Below are positions 10,147 to 22,591 of a DNA stretch of 64,000 nucleotides, in pieces. Position 1 is the first letter of the stretch; every line of letters begins with the position of its first letter. The translations under genes and the position numbers were made by a program. Under the pieces are notes generated by a model. That model had not been told where the DNA came from. It made no database searches and saw only the letters and a list, made by a program, of their open reading frames with translations. Origin of the DNA: Annona cherimola (lineage: Eukaryota; Streptophyta; Magnoliopsida; Magnoliales; Annonaceae). The DNA is taken from contig CM059971.1 of assembly GCA_030490835.1 (NCBI GenBank), positions 36,814,012 to 36,878,011 on the forward strand. The letters are read 5' to 3'.

Positions 10147-11677
10147 TGACGAGCTGCGTATATACTAATTAAAATGCTCGCTATTTACGTAAGTATACGT
10201 GTCGTGTCAAGTAATAAAGTGTGAGTAGAGTATCGTTCCCACGAGAAATTGTTAACCGGAATTATTAATTAGTTTAATTGCTTTCAGTGAGTAGGAAATT
10301 TTGAGTTTGTAGATTTAAACTAAAGCTAACAACTGCAATAAGAAATCAGAGTAGAGTTCACAAAATCGCTGGAATACTAGAAACGGGTTTAATAATCGGG
10401 GATGGCAGATGGATAGCTCGGAATCCCCTGAATCTAAACTATATCACATTGGTTCTTTTTAATTAGATTGTGTATGGATTTACTAGTCCAAGTTCAATAA
10501 TCTTTATATGTCTTCTAACACTATATAAAGCTAAGTACACCCTATTTAATTTTTATGTTCCCATGCCATTACATAAAGTGAAATTGATAAATTCATAACC
10601 TATCTATTGACTACATAGGGTTTAACAGTATATTCCTATCCGTTAAACAACTCTCCTTACAAAGAGAAAACTTATGCCCTACACATGGATCTAGCAGAGA
10701 TCTTCATTTTCCAAGGATAAATCAAGCAATTAAATCATCTTACAAGGTAGCTAATCTTGTAAAAAGCATTAAAACCACACATGCAAGAGTAAATCATACA
10801 CAATCATATAGAAAATATCAAATATTCATTTCTGAAATTCAAAGAACCAAGAAAATATAGTTTAGAGTTCAATTCATCCTAATTATCCATCTAAAGGAAG
10901 TTTAGTTCAAAGACATGATTATAAATTCCTTTACATCCATTATTGTAGTATCCAGAAAAAGCAGAGAAAGAAAAATAGGAAGATTAAGAGAAAACTGGTT
11001 TTTCGGCGGCTTCCACCAACGGAGTTGAATCTTCTCTTCAATCTGTGCTTTGATCGCGTTTTCGTCTTTTTCTGGCTGTGTAATTCCATTTCAGTCTCTC
11101 CTTGGGTCCTCCTTTCGCATGCGAACCCTTAGATCCTATTTATAAGTCGAGTTACTCAACACACGCACAAAAATCTATGCGTACGGATGGGTATTGGCGC
11201 CACTAGCTGGCGCCTAGGCACCAACTCTCTGTGTGCTGGGTAACTTAGAGCCTTCCTAGAAATCCTAGAAATTCACTGCCATGGCTCCTAAGCGCCAACT
11301 CTCTGCATGTTCATGACTTGGAACCTCTCCTGGACACACCTGTGTAATCATGGTTGGCGCCTAGGCGCCAACTCCTTGGAAGAAATTGTGACTTGTGGTT
11401 TTAAAAACCCTACTAGGTTGATCTGTCTCGTTCTGCATTCAACTCGCCCGCATGCCTTCATATTGTTCGTCCTTTTTGCAAAAAATGAATAAACCAAATA
11501 AATAAACTAAAAACACCTAATTAATGCTAAAAATGCATAAAAACTAAATAATGCTCCTAAAATGCAAAGCGAGTGAAAATTAAGCTAAATGGATGCAAAC
11601 TATGCATAATCTCTTGGACTAACACACAAATACAATCTGAAATGGGTCATGATAACTCGTATTTTTATGAGTTATCA
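10147..11677 (-). mobile_element. 5' LTR of element B
   Basis: 1,531 bp. On the minus strand it begins TGATAACTCATAAAAATACG and ends CGTCA six bases before the primer-binding site, with the TG...CA ends typical of LTRs. A TATA box (TATAAATA) lies at 11,137-11,144 on the minus strand. The U5-side block 10,190-10,260 contains 'GTATCGTTCCCACGAG', which I recognise as common in Athila/Calypso-type elements. No matching 3' LTR is present in the window. Confidence 0.75.
11137..11144 (-). promoter_or_regulatory. TATA box of LTR B
   Basis: TATTTATA on the plus strand, TATAAATA on the minus strand. It sits between a U3 with repeated GGCGCC palindromes and the R-U5 part. Confidence 0.5.
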
Positions 11678-14619
11678 ACCATAGCGATGAAGAGAAGAGA
11701 GTTCAGGTGGAAATTAGCAGAGGGAATCGGTGATGGGCATAATGGAAAGGGTGAGAGGGGTGAGTGGATAAATGACAACGAAAGGGAGAGGGCAATGGTT
11801 CATCGACCAAGGTTTTAAAGCAAATAGACAGACAGGGAGAGAGGTGAGTAGTAAAGGGATTACCTTCAACAAGCAAGATTGAGGACATTGATCATTGCTA
11901 GACGAGGAGATTTAGGCTAGATTTAGGCTAGATTAAGATTTGAGAGTAGAAGATATCCTAGAGATGGCTTGTGAAGTGCGCAAGAAGATGCTTATGGTGC
12001 ATGCAGTGAAGGTGCTGTATGCTAGATTGAATGATATTTTAGGCATAAGAAAGAGAGATTCACAAGCCAAAGGAATTTTTTTCACCTTTTAGTCCAAAGG
12101 ACCGCTCGACTATAATGTGTATATGATTAAAATTAGATATTTAATTATTTTCAAATGTATAACAAAATACGCTCAATTAATTATCCTATTATAGATGTAA
12201 GGTACATTTCATTTATTATTTATATTAATCAGCTCAATAAGTATTTAATTATATAACTTATTACATAAAGATACATCTGCATTTTATATTTCGAAGCTGA
12301 TTATATGCGTCCGCATTGAATTCTTAGAAACTTTGTCCACCATTCACTTGATCGTTTGCAACCATCAGATCGCCAACAAAGTTCTACACTATCAAATTGA
12401 TTGTTATGGGATTTTTACCATATACTCCCTAATGTTATGTGATTTTTACTAGATAGTCCTTAACGTGTTAGAATGTTGCGGTAAAAATGTGAAAAATTCC
12501 TTTTTGGTTCTTACTTTCCTCTCACACATACCTTCATCACCATTGCTTGCCGCTACTACCGTAGTAGTCAGCCTCATCTTTTCTCTTTCTCGTCTTCTCT
12601 CTGCCCTTTCTCCACTTTCCTCCCTTCTCCCTTTTTGGTCATGGAGATTTGCCTTTCTCTTTTGCACAAATGTCAATGTGGTTTATTTGTCTCTTTCTCC
12701 CTTCCTCCCTCTTTCTCACTCTCTCTCCCCCCTTTCCCTCCCTCTCTTCTTTCACTTCCTTGATCACTCTCCCTTCATCTTTCTCCCCTGAATTTTGCAT
12801 ATCAAAACCTAGCCTATTCCCATCTAAAAATCCCTCAATGGATGTGAAATCTTGCAACCTCTTTCACTTTCATTGAACTATTGAGATCTCAAAATCTACT
12901 CTAATTGCCAGTACCTTATGGAGATTCTGTATCTGAGTCAAGAATTTGAGAATACGGGATGGCTTATGATTCGACATTAATTAATTTATTAAACATTCTT
13001 GTTCATATTGTGCATTATTCAATACTTACCTCTTTTTCCAACATTTTTTAATTGAATCAAGATTTTGTAATTCAGCAATTCTCTTCCCAAAAGGATGAGT
13101 TTGAAAATTCAGAGGACTCAAAATAATGGAATGAAAATTTTTTACCAAAGTTTTCAAGAATGAACCCCTCCAGTGATGGCCTTCCCTCACAAATATGAGA
13201 GCTCCAACAACTTACCTCTCCTAACCCGAATTCTCTTCTCTTCCTACTCACTAATTTCCTTATTTGCTAGTAAAATAGTCTATTCTACAATTTGGATGAT
13301 GAATTAGAATCAATTATTTATCTCTTCATTTAATAGTCATTTTCATACTTTTGATGAGGTTTTTGGAGAAAATGCAAGCGCCCAATTGGCTTCAAATGCG
13401 GAATGAATGTGTTATCGATATCAAGTACAGTATTCTTCACACACAGTAGCTCTAGTAAAGAAAGGATGATGTTGATACTATTGTGTCAAGTAATTGTGGA
13501 ATAAGTTATTGTATTGGTTGGATTTTTGTAGAGAGAAGAAGGCAATGGATTCTTTTTTCTATTACGGCAGATGAATTCCTCTTTATTTATGCAAAGAGAT
13601 GCTATCATTGAATGTATGCTACTGTCCTTTCAATGTTTCAATTTTCTTTCCAAATTACAATGTATAATTTCCATTAAAAACAAAAATGAAAAAGAATTTC
13701 AAACATTTTAAAAGATGTTCCACTCAAACACAATGTTGCAAATGATGCTAGGGTTGGAGGAAGACGTGCATGAGACAAGGAAAAGGGGAATTGAGAAGAG
13801 GTTTAGGTTTTTAAAACTTTTTGTCACTACATTCAAAATTCAGACACGTTTCAAGATAAGTTTTTGGGAGTTTTGTGTGGATGCAGATGATCAGTTTTGT
13901 TTATTGTCTATGTTAATCAGTTAATCAAATACTTAATTTTCCATTTATATTATTGCTAAATCAATTAAAATATCAATTGCCGTTATTAATTTATTTGCAA
14001 AGGTATCTCTCGTTGCTAATTAAGAATTCATAGTTTAGAGCATCAAAGTTAACAACGAAAATGTACTGTCGTTGTACACGTAACGAGCACATTGAATAAC
14101 AACAACGGGTTCTAAGTTCGTTGCAAATGGTGCATCATTTGCAACAAATTTCATCTTCGTTGTAAAATTTTAGCCACCGTTGCTTCAAGTTGTGGTAGCT
14201 GAGTGCTATACGTCTTGCAGCCTAACAAATCCTAAGTCTATACTAAATCTAGCTGTTATCGTGTCTTGTGGGGTAGCTGCTATGCTCACTGGCCTCTTCC
14301 ACCACATTTCATGGATCCCTCCCCGACAACATCAAAATGGGGCCGACCATTGAATCAGTTTCTATTATTTAATTGTCACCTCAAAGAATTTCTACTATCT
14401 TCTATGGTTTAAAATCTAGAAGATTCTTAAACCCAAGTAAAAATCTGCTGTCCAAAGATTTATGCGCCCTCTCTTTTCTCATTCAAAGTTCAAGCTAGCA
14501 ACATGTTCTCGCAATTTACGCAGAATTGCTGATTTGAGAAAGGGACAGAGACGCAAAATTCAGGAATGCATATCGCACAAATCCCCATGTGTCAGCCATG
14601 CATCCGGTCTCGTTGTAAC
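11678..14619. other. Intergenic region, no gene supported
   Basis: AT-rich with one pyrimidine-rich tract on the plus strand at about 12,500-12,800 (runs of CTCT, TTTC, CCCT). That tract produces open frames by composition only. 14,040-14,220 holds repeated CGTTG/CAACG motifs such as are found near CACTA-transposon ends, but no terminal CACTA pair is visible. Confidence 0.4.
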
Positions 14620-14628
14620 ACCAGAATC

Positions 14629-14992
14629 GGACCTCGATCGTATGCTACCGGAAGCATGCAGTACAGGTGCATACATCCATTTTTTTTTGAAATTTTTTTT
14701 ATAAAACTGTTAATATAAGTGTATTTAACAATTTTATAAATTTTTACCATTTTTGAAGTATTTTAGATATTTATTTTTTATTTTTAAAAATCAGCGGCAT
14801 TTTAGATAATTTTAAATTAACTAAAATGCCACTGATTTTTAAAAATTAAAAATAAATATCTAAAATATTCAAAAAATAGCAAAAATTTATATACATATTA
14901 AATATACATAGATTAACATATTGTAAAAAAATTTCAAAAAAAATAAAAATAAATAAATGTATGTACCCGAGAGAAGCATATGATCGTGGTCC
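14629..14992. mobile_element. MULE-type MITE with perfect 9-bp target duplication
   Basis: 364-bp non-coding element. It begins GGACCTCGATCGTATGCT and ends with the inverted copy of GGACCACGATCATATGCT. Its inner arms pair over more than 100 bp around a GGCATTTTAG...CTAAAATGCC core at 14,790-14,840. The 9-bp sequence ACCAGAATC flanks both sides (14,620-14,628 and 14,993-15,001). Terminal inverted repeats with a 9-bp TSD point to mobilisation by a Mutator-like transposase. No ORF. Confidence 0.8.
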
Positions 14993-15523
14993 ACCAGAAT
15001 CATGGGGTGAGGTTGGGAAGACGTGAGTACGTCGCTGTTTAAGTTACAACAGAAAATTCAAAACCATCGGCATGATCCAAGTCGTCCATTTCCACATGCC
15101 CAATCATGTGGGTTGACTTTTTCATGTATTTATTCATTTATTTCGTCATAAATAAATAAATATATATATATTCTAATATTGCTTGCTGAATAACAACAAT
15201 CAATGATTAGTTCCACAATGATACCCCTGTCATCAATTATTATTGAATTTCTTCCAGAGAAATCAACGAATTTGGGCGTTGCCACGTGTGAGATTTTGTG
15301 TCCATGCACCTGTCCGCGTTTTTGTCAGTAGCAAACAAGAAGCCGACAGAAACCGCCCATTCCTTTTACACCCCGACAAACCAACTCGCGCGAGTATATA
15401 TGTTCTGGCTATAAATGCAGCATCATCGGGTCGGACTTGCTGATAAACATACTATAATTATTTCTAAAATTTGATACGTCACAACTTGTTTAGAGTCGCG
15501 CTAAGTAATTTCATATGACCTCA

Positions 15524-15789
15524 CCAACCGAGCAGACTCTACTGCTGATGCAGTGTCCGGAGCAGAGGTCTAGAGCTCGAATCTCACCTTGGGATTTCAA
15601 GAAAAAAAATTGTTGTGGGAGCGTTGGTCTTCCTTTCTGTTGGTGGAAGCTGTGTCTTCTTAATTCTTTGGTGGAGCTGTATCTCTAGATTTCTTTGGGG
15701 AGCTGTGTGTCTCCCGATTTGTATGAATGACTTAGAGCTTTAGTGTAATATGTGTTGAGATGTATGTAAATATACCCATCAAAAAAAAT
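15524..15789 (+). mobile_element. tRNA-derived SINE with perfect 16-bp target duplication
   Basis: About 266 bp. The head resembles a tRNA, with an RNA polymerase III B-box-like AGCTCGAATCT at 15,574-15,584 and an A-box-like region just upstream. A GT-rich body and a short A-run (AAAAAAAA) close the element. ATTTCATATGACCTCA occurs immediately before (15,508-15,523) and after (15,790-15,805), identical over 16 bp. The perfect duplication argues for a fairly recent insertion, copied in trans by a LINE. Confidence 0.8.
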
Positions 15790-15805
15790 ATTTCATATGA
15801 CCTCA

Positions 15806-16244
15806 TTCATTTCTCACGATAAATTCATTTCACTCGTTAATATTTGGCATCGTTTATTTAACTAAATACTACGAGAAAACTTTTCTTACTTATAATTAAT
15901 AATGTTGATGTAAGGACAAATGTTATTATTTATAGTAATGCTTTCACAGGCAAAGAAAAAATTCCTTCCTTATAATAATGTTTAAGCAGCCAAACCTTAA
16001 CATAAAAATTATGAATTACTAGCCACAAAATTTCTTTTTATTGGTTCTTATATTGAATATGTCATAAATTATTGGCAACTAAGTTTTCATTTAACTATCA
16101 AATTTTAACCATTTGCAGGAAATTTTAGTGGTTGATAGGCAAAATTTTTATGGCGAAAAGGCTAAGGTTCGTCCCGATCAAAGATATCCATGGTCGCATT
16201 GGTTAAATTCATATTCCGGCATAAATTATCAAATATTTAAATCT
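15806..16244. other. AT-rich intergenic, nothing recognised
   Basis: No coding signal, repeat pair or RNA-gene motif found. Confidence 0.4.
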
Positions 16245-17050
16245 ATTTAGATATGTATTAGAATACAACAATACTTTATACATTATTTATCAGCATTGTA
16301 TGATTTTTTGAAAAGTTTAGGTGTTGAAAATACAATTTTAAAATTATTATTTAATATCAAATTACTGTGTTACGTTGATTTGATATATTTGCAGGTGAAG
16401 CCCATCCTCAATGATACTAGAAAAATTATGGATGTGTATGGCAATAATATAAATAATATTAAATACGATTAATGGAATGAATTTTTTTTATCAATGGTCG
16501 TTAATATGAGAAAAATATATGAATGATCATCAATGTGAGAAAAATATATCCTATTATATAGATGTGAGGCTTTATGAAAACGGGACTCAATATTTGAATA
16601 TGACGTCAATCCAAAACCATTTGTTGTGTTAAATTTCAGTCGGGTTTCAGGTTAATTATGAGCTAACAATTTGGGTTTGAAAGGGATTGTGATCTGAGGT
16701 GCTGAAGTAGTCAAATATATACATATATGGGGCCTTCAGGAATGTTCCAATGTCATCTTTTCTATAAAATCTCTCGTAATTTCTTCTATTTTAAATATTT
16801 TGATGGTTAATGAAAAATCTACTCAATCTATTATATTTCACATTATTTATAGTATCTTGAAAACTCATTTAATTGCTTAGTATTACTATGAATGGCCCCA
16901 TCTATAAATATATAAAATCAACGAAATAAAATAATTTAATACTAAATATCAACTTTAAAGTTGTATTTTCAACATCTAAACTATCTAAATATCATTTTTA
17001 TGTGGATAAATGATTTTATAAAGTATTATTATATTCTAATATATATATCA
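16245..17050. repeat. Inverted pair of a dispersed AT-rich repeat
   Basis: A minus-oriented copy (about 16,245-16,395) and a plus-oriented copy (about 16,930-17,050) of the same sequence face each other. Shared phrases are GTTGAAAATACAA / TTGTATTTTCAAC and ATGTATTAGAATACAAC / ATTCTAATATATAT. The 530-bp loop has no recognised feature. Either a foldback element or two insertions of one family. Confidence 0.5.
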
Positions 17051-17384
17051 ATGGAACTAAGCATTTTCCCAATTTACACATAAATATACATATTTTTTAG
17101 CAAATGTCGCCCATGTACATATTTGATTTAGATAAAATTTGATCTTCTAACTAAACAAATAATGTTAAATACAACAAATAGATTGAACTTTTCATCAAAC
17201 ATAAAGAATTTAAAATTTGAAGGGTTTGTGATACCGCTTTTATGTAATATGTAACCCAGTTAGATAAAAGCGGACTTATATATATATAGAAAAATATTCA
17301 GGTAAAGTTAATTATACCGTAAATGATAGTATAATTTACTCGAAATAGGCCCTATATAACCGTAATATGATAATCTACTATATC

Positions 17385-17610
17385 AATTGTATTTAGAATT
17401 GTTTATTTTATTAGCATACTAATTTTCATCCAAAGTAGATGTGTACGGCCCCATTTGAAAATGATATAAATTTAATGTAATAAAATATTTTGATATAAAT
17501 AACAATTTTAAAATTTTTTTTTAGTTTGTAAATTATTGACGACATAATTTATGCATGGATAAATGATTGTATAATATATTAATACATTTAAATGCATGTG
17601 TAACCTATTT
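17385..17610 (+). repeat. Copy of dispersed AT-rich repeat
   Basis: Shares with the copies at 16,930, 21,875 and 41,600 the order 'TTGTATTTAGA', 'ATTAGCATACTAATTTT', 'ATAACAATTTTAAAAT', 'GGATAAATGATTGTATAA', 'ATACATTTAAATGCATGT'. Non-coding, no TSD found. Confidence 0.5.
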
Positions 17611-17845
17611 TTAAGCCTGTTGTACCATTAAATTATGGTGCAATTAACTGCACTGGATAAGATCTCATATATATGTATATATGAAGAAATGACACAGACA
17701 TATTAGGGTACTATTTTATATAAAAAAAACTCAAGTTAATTGTCATTTAACTAAAATAAACTCAACACACTGCCATATATATTAAACTAACATTAGATTT
17801 TAGACTACAAAGAAATTTTGTTATAGAAATAGTTTTCAAAGAGTA

Positions 17846-18221
17846 GTGATTCTTAACTTGGGCTAAGAAAACTACTACTTAGTCTTAAAAAATATATTTT
17901 TAAAATTTTTAATCTGTGTATTTAATCTATAAACTAAGTTTTTTATTTTTGGATATATATTTTTTCGAATTTTTAAACATAGGAATGTTTTACTCATTTT
18001 TACAAGGGTGTTTTAGTCACTCTCAATAACTAAAATACCCTACATTTATAAATCTAAATATATATATATATATACACACATTTTTAAAATAATATAACTT
18101 AGTTTATAGATTAAATATATGCCTAGATTAATAATTTTATGTTGATAAAAAATAATTTAAAAAATATATTTGTTTGCTCAGGCTAAGTATTAGTTTGCTT
18201 AGTTCGGCCTAATAAGATCAT
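17846..18221. mobile_element. MITE, family 1, copy 1
   Basis: 376 bp with imperfect terminal inverted repeats: left GTGATTCTTAACTTGGGC, right inverted ATGATCTTATTAGGCC, followed by CTAAG. The arms continue inward with AAACTACTACTTAG / AAACTAATACTTAG and TTTAATCTATAAACTAAG on both sides. Another copy is at 24,192-24,558. No ORF, target duplication not resolved. Confidence 0.6.
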
Positions 18222-18355
18222 TATTCTTTTTAAAAAAAAGATTTACTTTCCTTATTAAAAGTATAGCAATAGTGTGGATTTCAATAATGATTATTTAATT
18301 TATTGCCAAAAGTGGCTTTAGAAAAGTGACTTTTCCTGTAATTTTTTTTAAGAAA

Positions 18356-18482
18356 TTCTTGTAGACTTACCCATTTTTAAATAAGGAATTTTTGCAATGA
18401 ATTATTTAATCATTATTTTCCAATAAATTTTTTTAACAAATTCTTGTAGACTTATCCATTTTTAAATAAGAAATTTTTGCAA
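18356..18482 (+). repeat. 85-bp-period direct duplication
   Basis: TTCTTGTAGACTTACCCATT (18,356) recurs as TTCTTGTAGACTTATCCATT (18,441), each followed by TTTAAATAAG-type sequence and ATTTTTGCAA. Two copies, 85 bp apart. Confidence 0.55.
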
Positions 18483-21400
18483 ATATGCTTAAAAAGTTTG
18501 ACCGGTATGATATCTATATTCCTAAGTTTTTTTATATTGCAAATATGCTCACAAAATTTGCATGAAATTGTAAGCATATCCCTTCGTTAGAACGCTATTA
18601 GAATTTTATGTAAAATAACGATAATACTCTTTAAGCCAAGTAATGCACTTGTAATTTTTCAAATATTGTGAACACATTTGTTGTGTTGTTATTTTATATA
18701 TTTTAAACATATTATTATTTTAAATTTTTTGCAAATATGCTTATAATATTTGCAAAAATTATAACTATATCACTCGGTTTAAAAGACATTATCATTATTT
18801 TACAGAAAATTCTAATGACGTCATCATGGAAAGGACACACTTGTAATTTCATACAAATCTTAGAGACATATTTAACATATTAGCAAACCTATGGACATGA
18901 ATTAAATATTAGTCAAATCTTACAGGTATCTTTGCAAAAATTTCTTTACATAACAGATCTCTCGTTCCCATGTGGTTTGATTCACAAGCGACCTTCGAAT
19001 TGTAGAATTTTCTTTTCAACGTAAAATCCTTTGCCCACTCTCTTTAAGGCTCGGTAGCCTGATCAACTTTTGACTCCACGATTCCAAATCTTTCTGCCCT
19101 CATCAATTTATATATTTTATTTTTTAATATTTAGTCATTACACTATTTGCAATGGGAATAATTATTACCGATAATAATTTTATTGTCAAATAAGGGGCAT
19201 TTGCATCATTCATTAAAAATTTTAATAATTATCTAGGACACTCAAGCTACCACAAGGGATACACTTGCAATTTTGTTGCAGTGTGATTTGCAATTTTATA
19301 AAACTAGGGATATGCATGTGATTTTACCTAAACTATGTAGTTATGATGGAGAAAACCATTATTATTTGAATCACGAAATTTACTACTAATGACAACGAAA
19401 AACTTAGTTACCTACGATACGGTATAGGAAAACAGTTTTGGCTCAATGAATTCATACATGGCGTGAAACATTTGCAACTAAATTTAATTTATTTGCCTGC
19501 CTCTGGAACTTCTGAAAGGTTTAAGAGATAACACTTAAACTCTTACAACAAAAATGTGGTTGCAAAAATCAAATTTACTGCATCTAAGAAAACCAGTCAA
19601 CTGACAAATTCGGTATAGTTCACTTTTTTTTTTTTTTGATAGAACGGTATAATCCACTTTACTGTACTCTAATCATATTTACATTCTTAATAATAAAAGA
19701 AAAACTTAGAACTAATTTATGAGTGGAAGATCTATTTTATCTAAAAGTAAATATGCAATTCAAATTTTAAAATTATGTTTACTTATTATTTTAGAATTAT
19801 TTTGCATAGTAACATTTTTTTTTAAGTCAAATATATTAACAAATGTTGAACCAGTTCAATTGAGCCCCCATTTGCATCATCTTAATTAGGGGATCTACTC
19901 CGTTGATTTTCTTTGTGATATTTATTTAATAATACCAAGTGAAATGATTTTTAATAAATTTATAATGGCAACACGTAAGGCAAAGAATTTTATTGGGTTT
20001 GTATTTACTCTTACAGCCTACCTATATGCACTTCTAAATCAAATTAATACCTTCTTAATTAAATATAATATTTCAAATATAATGAATGAAATGAATCCCC
20101 TAAAATATCAAGGGCTAATAACTTTTTTAATCTGCCCGGACTAATTTATATAATTTTTATACAAAAATATTGGCCAATTTATATTTTCTTCATATTTCAA
20201 TTTTATAATTTGTAGATGTATATTTTTTGGCTTTCAAAAATAACAGTCAAATGAGGTCCGCATGAACCGATTAATATATTTGCAATTTCAATTTTTAAAT
20301 TTTTAGATATTCATTTTTAAAAATATATTTGCATATCTAAAAATTATAAAATTTGGTGGGTGAAGTAAATACACTTGAGCCAATATTTTATAAAATATAA
20401 AAAAAAAAATACGCCTATTAGCCGCGGGAGCTCGTGTTAGCTCTATCGCTAATTACTGTTAACCAAAACTTTTTTACAGAAACCAAAGTTTAACCTTTTG
20501 AACAAAATTTTTGTTGTTGTCAAAATCAAAATTTTTTGGACAACAAAAATTTTGTAGATTGAGCCATTGTCTGATCCGGAGACTCCAATGGCGTGCGTCT
20601 TGAGTCAACCAGATTCTAATGACCATAAAAGTCGCCAAGACTCAACCAAATTTTTTTAAAAATATATATATATAAATAATAAGGAGGATATGAGTCCAAA
20701 ATTCCTGTTACAACGGACCCATTATATGCATGCATGTTTCGGAACCTCATTTTGATTTTCTTCTTGCTGATTATGCAACAACGGTAGGTGATGCAAATGC
20801 AATATTCAAGAAATAATGTCCTGTGCTCTGGCATGAAGTCATCAGCATTTGCATTGTGTCAAGAAAGACTGCATAGAAACGTCAGATGCCAAAAACTAAT
20901 CAAGCATGCATGGCGTAAAGCTTAAAGTTCATGCTCCTAATTCCCGTTGCAACATGCAACATGACGGCCGTTGTAACAAGAGCTGGAACATTACATAAGA
21001 CTTTTTAATAATCAGAATTCTGTCTGGCTGCCAACAACACTAATTAGCAGTTGCTTTTGAACTGATCTTCTTTCATTCCCACTTGTCCGAATATTCACCA
21101 AAGTCAGCAGTGAACAGATCTGTTCCAAAAATGAATCACCAAAGCCTTATATTTTTAGAAAATCCAGCAGAGCTGAATGATTTAGAGCACGTGTAAGCCA
21201 CCATGCATCTTGAGTACACAGCAAGGAAGTGGACGTACAGCTAGAGAGAGACAACAAGGAAGTGGATATCCAGCTAGTTAGAGAGATGGATGGAGAGCAT
21301 TTTAACATATTTCCTCTTACGGTATTGTTGTCTTTAATGGGATGATTGCAAGTTGCAAAATGGGTACTTGGCTTGTTTGGTCGGTCAAGTTGTACGCAGG

Positions 21401-21874
21401 CAAAAGATACATAAAAAGGTGGTTCTCCAAGTTGTATTGAAGTTGGGTATTTGGGTATTTGGCTTGGTTGGGTGGTTGTCCTGCTGGTGCTTCAACTTGG
21501 GCGGGTGGCTGCATGCAGATATGCAGATAAAGGTGGTCGGGATGAGAAAACTTTTCTATGATTATGGGCAACTTCCATTCATTTCAGTGGAGAAACCACT
21601 TCCCCTTCTATTAATGTCTACTGCTCGAATCATCATTTGTTACAAGTTTCTTAGTGTGCTTGGTCGCCAATTCCTCTTTCTTTTCTTTTTTTCTTTTTTC
21701 TTTTTGAATATAGTCGATTCCTCTTTCGAATATAAAGCGTGGCCTTCATCCTGGAGAATATACCTATGCACTCAGCAGTCGCCACGACTGCATATATATA
21801 TGATAAATGTTCAGGTGCAGCGCAACTGCAACATAACAGTCTCACATGATCATAAAATTATAATTTGCTCAACC
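18483..21874. other. Gene-poor AT-rich region
   Basis: Contains repeated 'TTTGCAAATATGCT' phrases around 18,480-18,800, an AT-rich open frame at 19,944 with no recognisable protein features, and a 16-bp perfect inverted repeat at 20,502-20,555. Between 21,330 and 21,590 a G-rich stretch with repeated TTGGGTATTTGG phrases opens frames on both strands without domain signals. No gene supported. Confidence 0.35.
20502..20555. repeat. Perfect 16-bp stem-loop
   Basis: ACAAAATTTTTGTTGT (20,502-20,517) and its exact reverse complement ACAACAAAAATTTTGT (20,540-20,555) with a 22-nt loop. Function unknown. Confidence 0.6.
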
Positions 21875-22060
21875 TATTGTATTTAGAATAATGTATTCTA
21901 TTGTCATATTAAATGGTACACATTCAACATAATAAAATAGTTTAATGTAAATAACAACTTTAAAGTAGCTTTTTCAACATATAAACCATTTGCTATAAAA
22001 TTTATATGTTGATAAATAATTGCATAAAATTTTATTACATTCTAATATATGCACGGTCCA
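21875..22060 (+). repeat. Copy of dispersed AT-rich repeat
   Basis: 'TATTGTATTTAGAATA', 'AATAACAACTTTAAAGTAG', 'TTTCAACATATAAACCAT', 'ACATTCTAATATATGCAC' follow the same order as in the 16.9-, 17.4- and 41.6-kb copies. A more diverged copy lies at 22,390-22,500. Confidence 0.5.
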
Positions 22061-22591
22061 AAAATGAGCAAATGTACCTCTATTCGGGTGTAGTGAGACT
22101 ACACCGAAATAGCTCTCTCTATACATATATATAAAAGTGAAGAATATATCATATATGCATATATAGGGATTGTTATTATGGGATTGCTAGTGTGCACCAT
22201 GATGTTGCATCTTAATTAAGTGTCATGGTCAAATGGACTCATTTTGATGTTGAAATTATCCATTATATTTAACATTATTTGTTTAACTAAAATACCAAGT
22301 TTTTAAAATAAAAATACCAAATTTTATTAAAGTAAAATGTGCGCATTGTTCCCAACTAAAAAAGTGTTGAATCAACTTAATCTACCTTTCAATTTTAATA
22401 TTGTTAGTTCAACATATAAAAACCATTTATCTAAGATATTGAAAAGATTAAATAAAGTATTATAATATTTTAATGTATATATGAATGGATCTAAGTCTTT
22501 TTTATAATTTATAAATGATTATATACATTTTAAGGCGGATTCAGCCCACATAAGATTCAGGTTCAACTGATTTTTAATATCATTATAAAAC

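Noticed and set aside
12449..12876. Ser/Leu/Phe-rich ORFs near 12.5-12.9 kb
   Set aside because: Pyrimidine-rich tract, open in several frames, no recognised motif or splice context.
21353..21886. 177-aa plus-strand ORF
   Set aside because: Ends in low-complexity Phe/Leu, opens on both strands, and no family features or promoter are visible.
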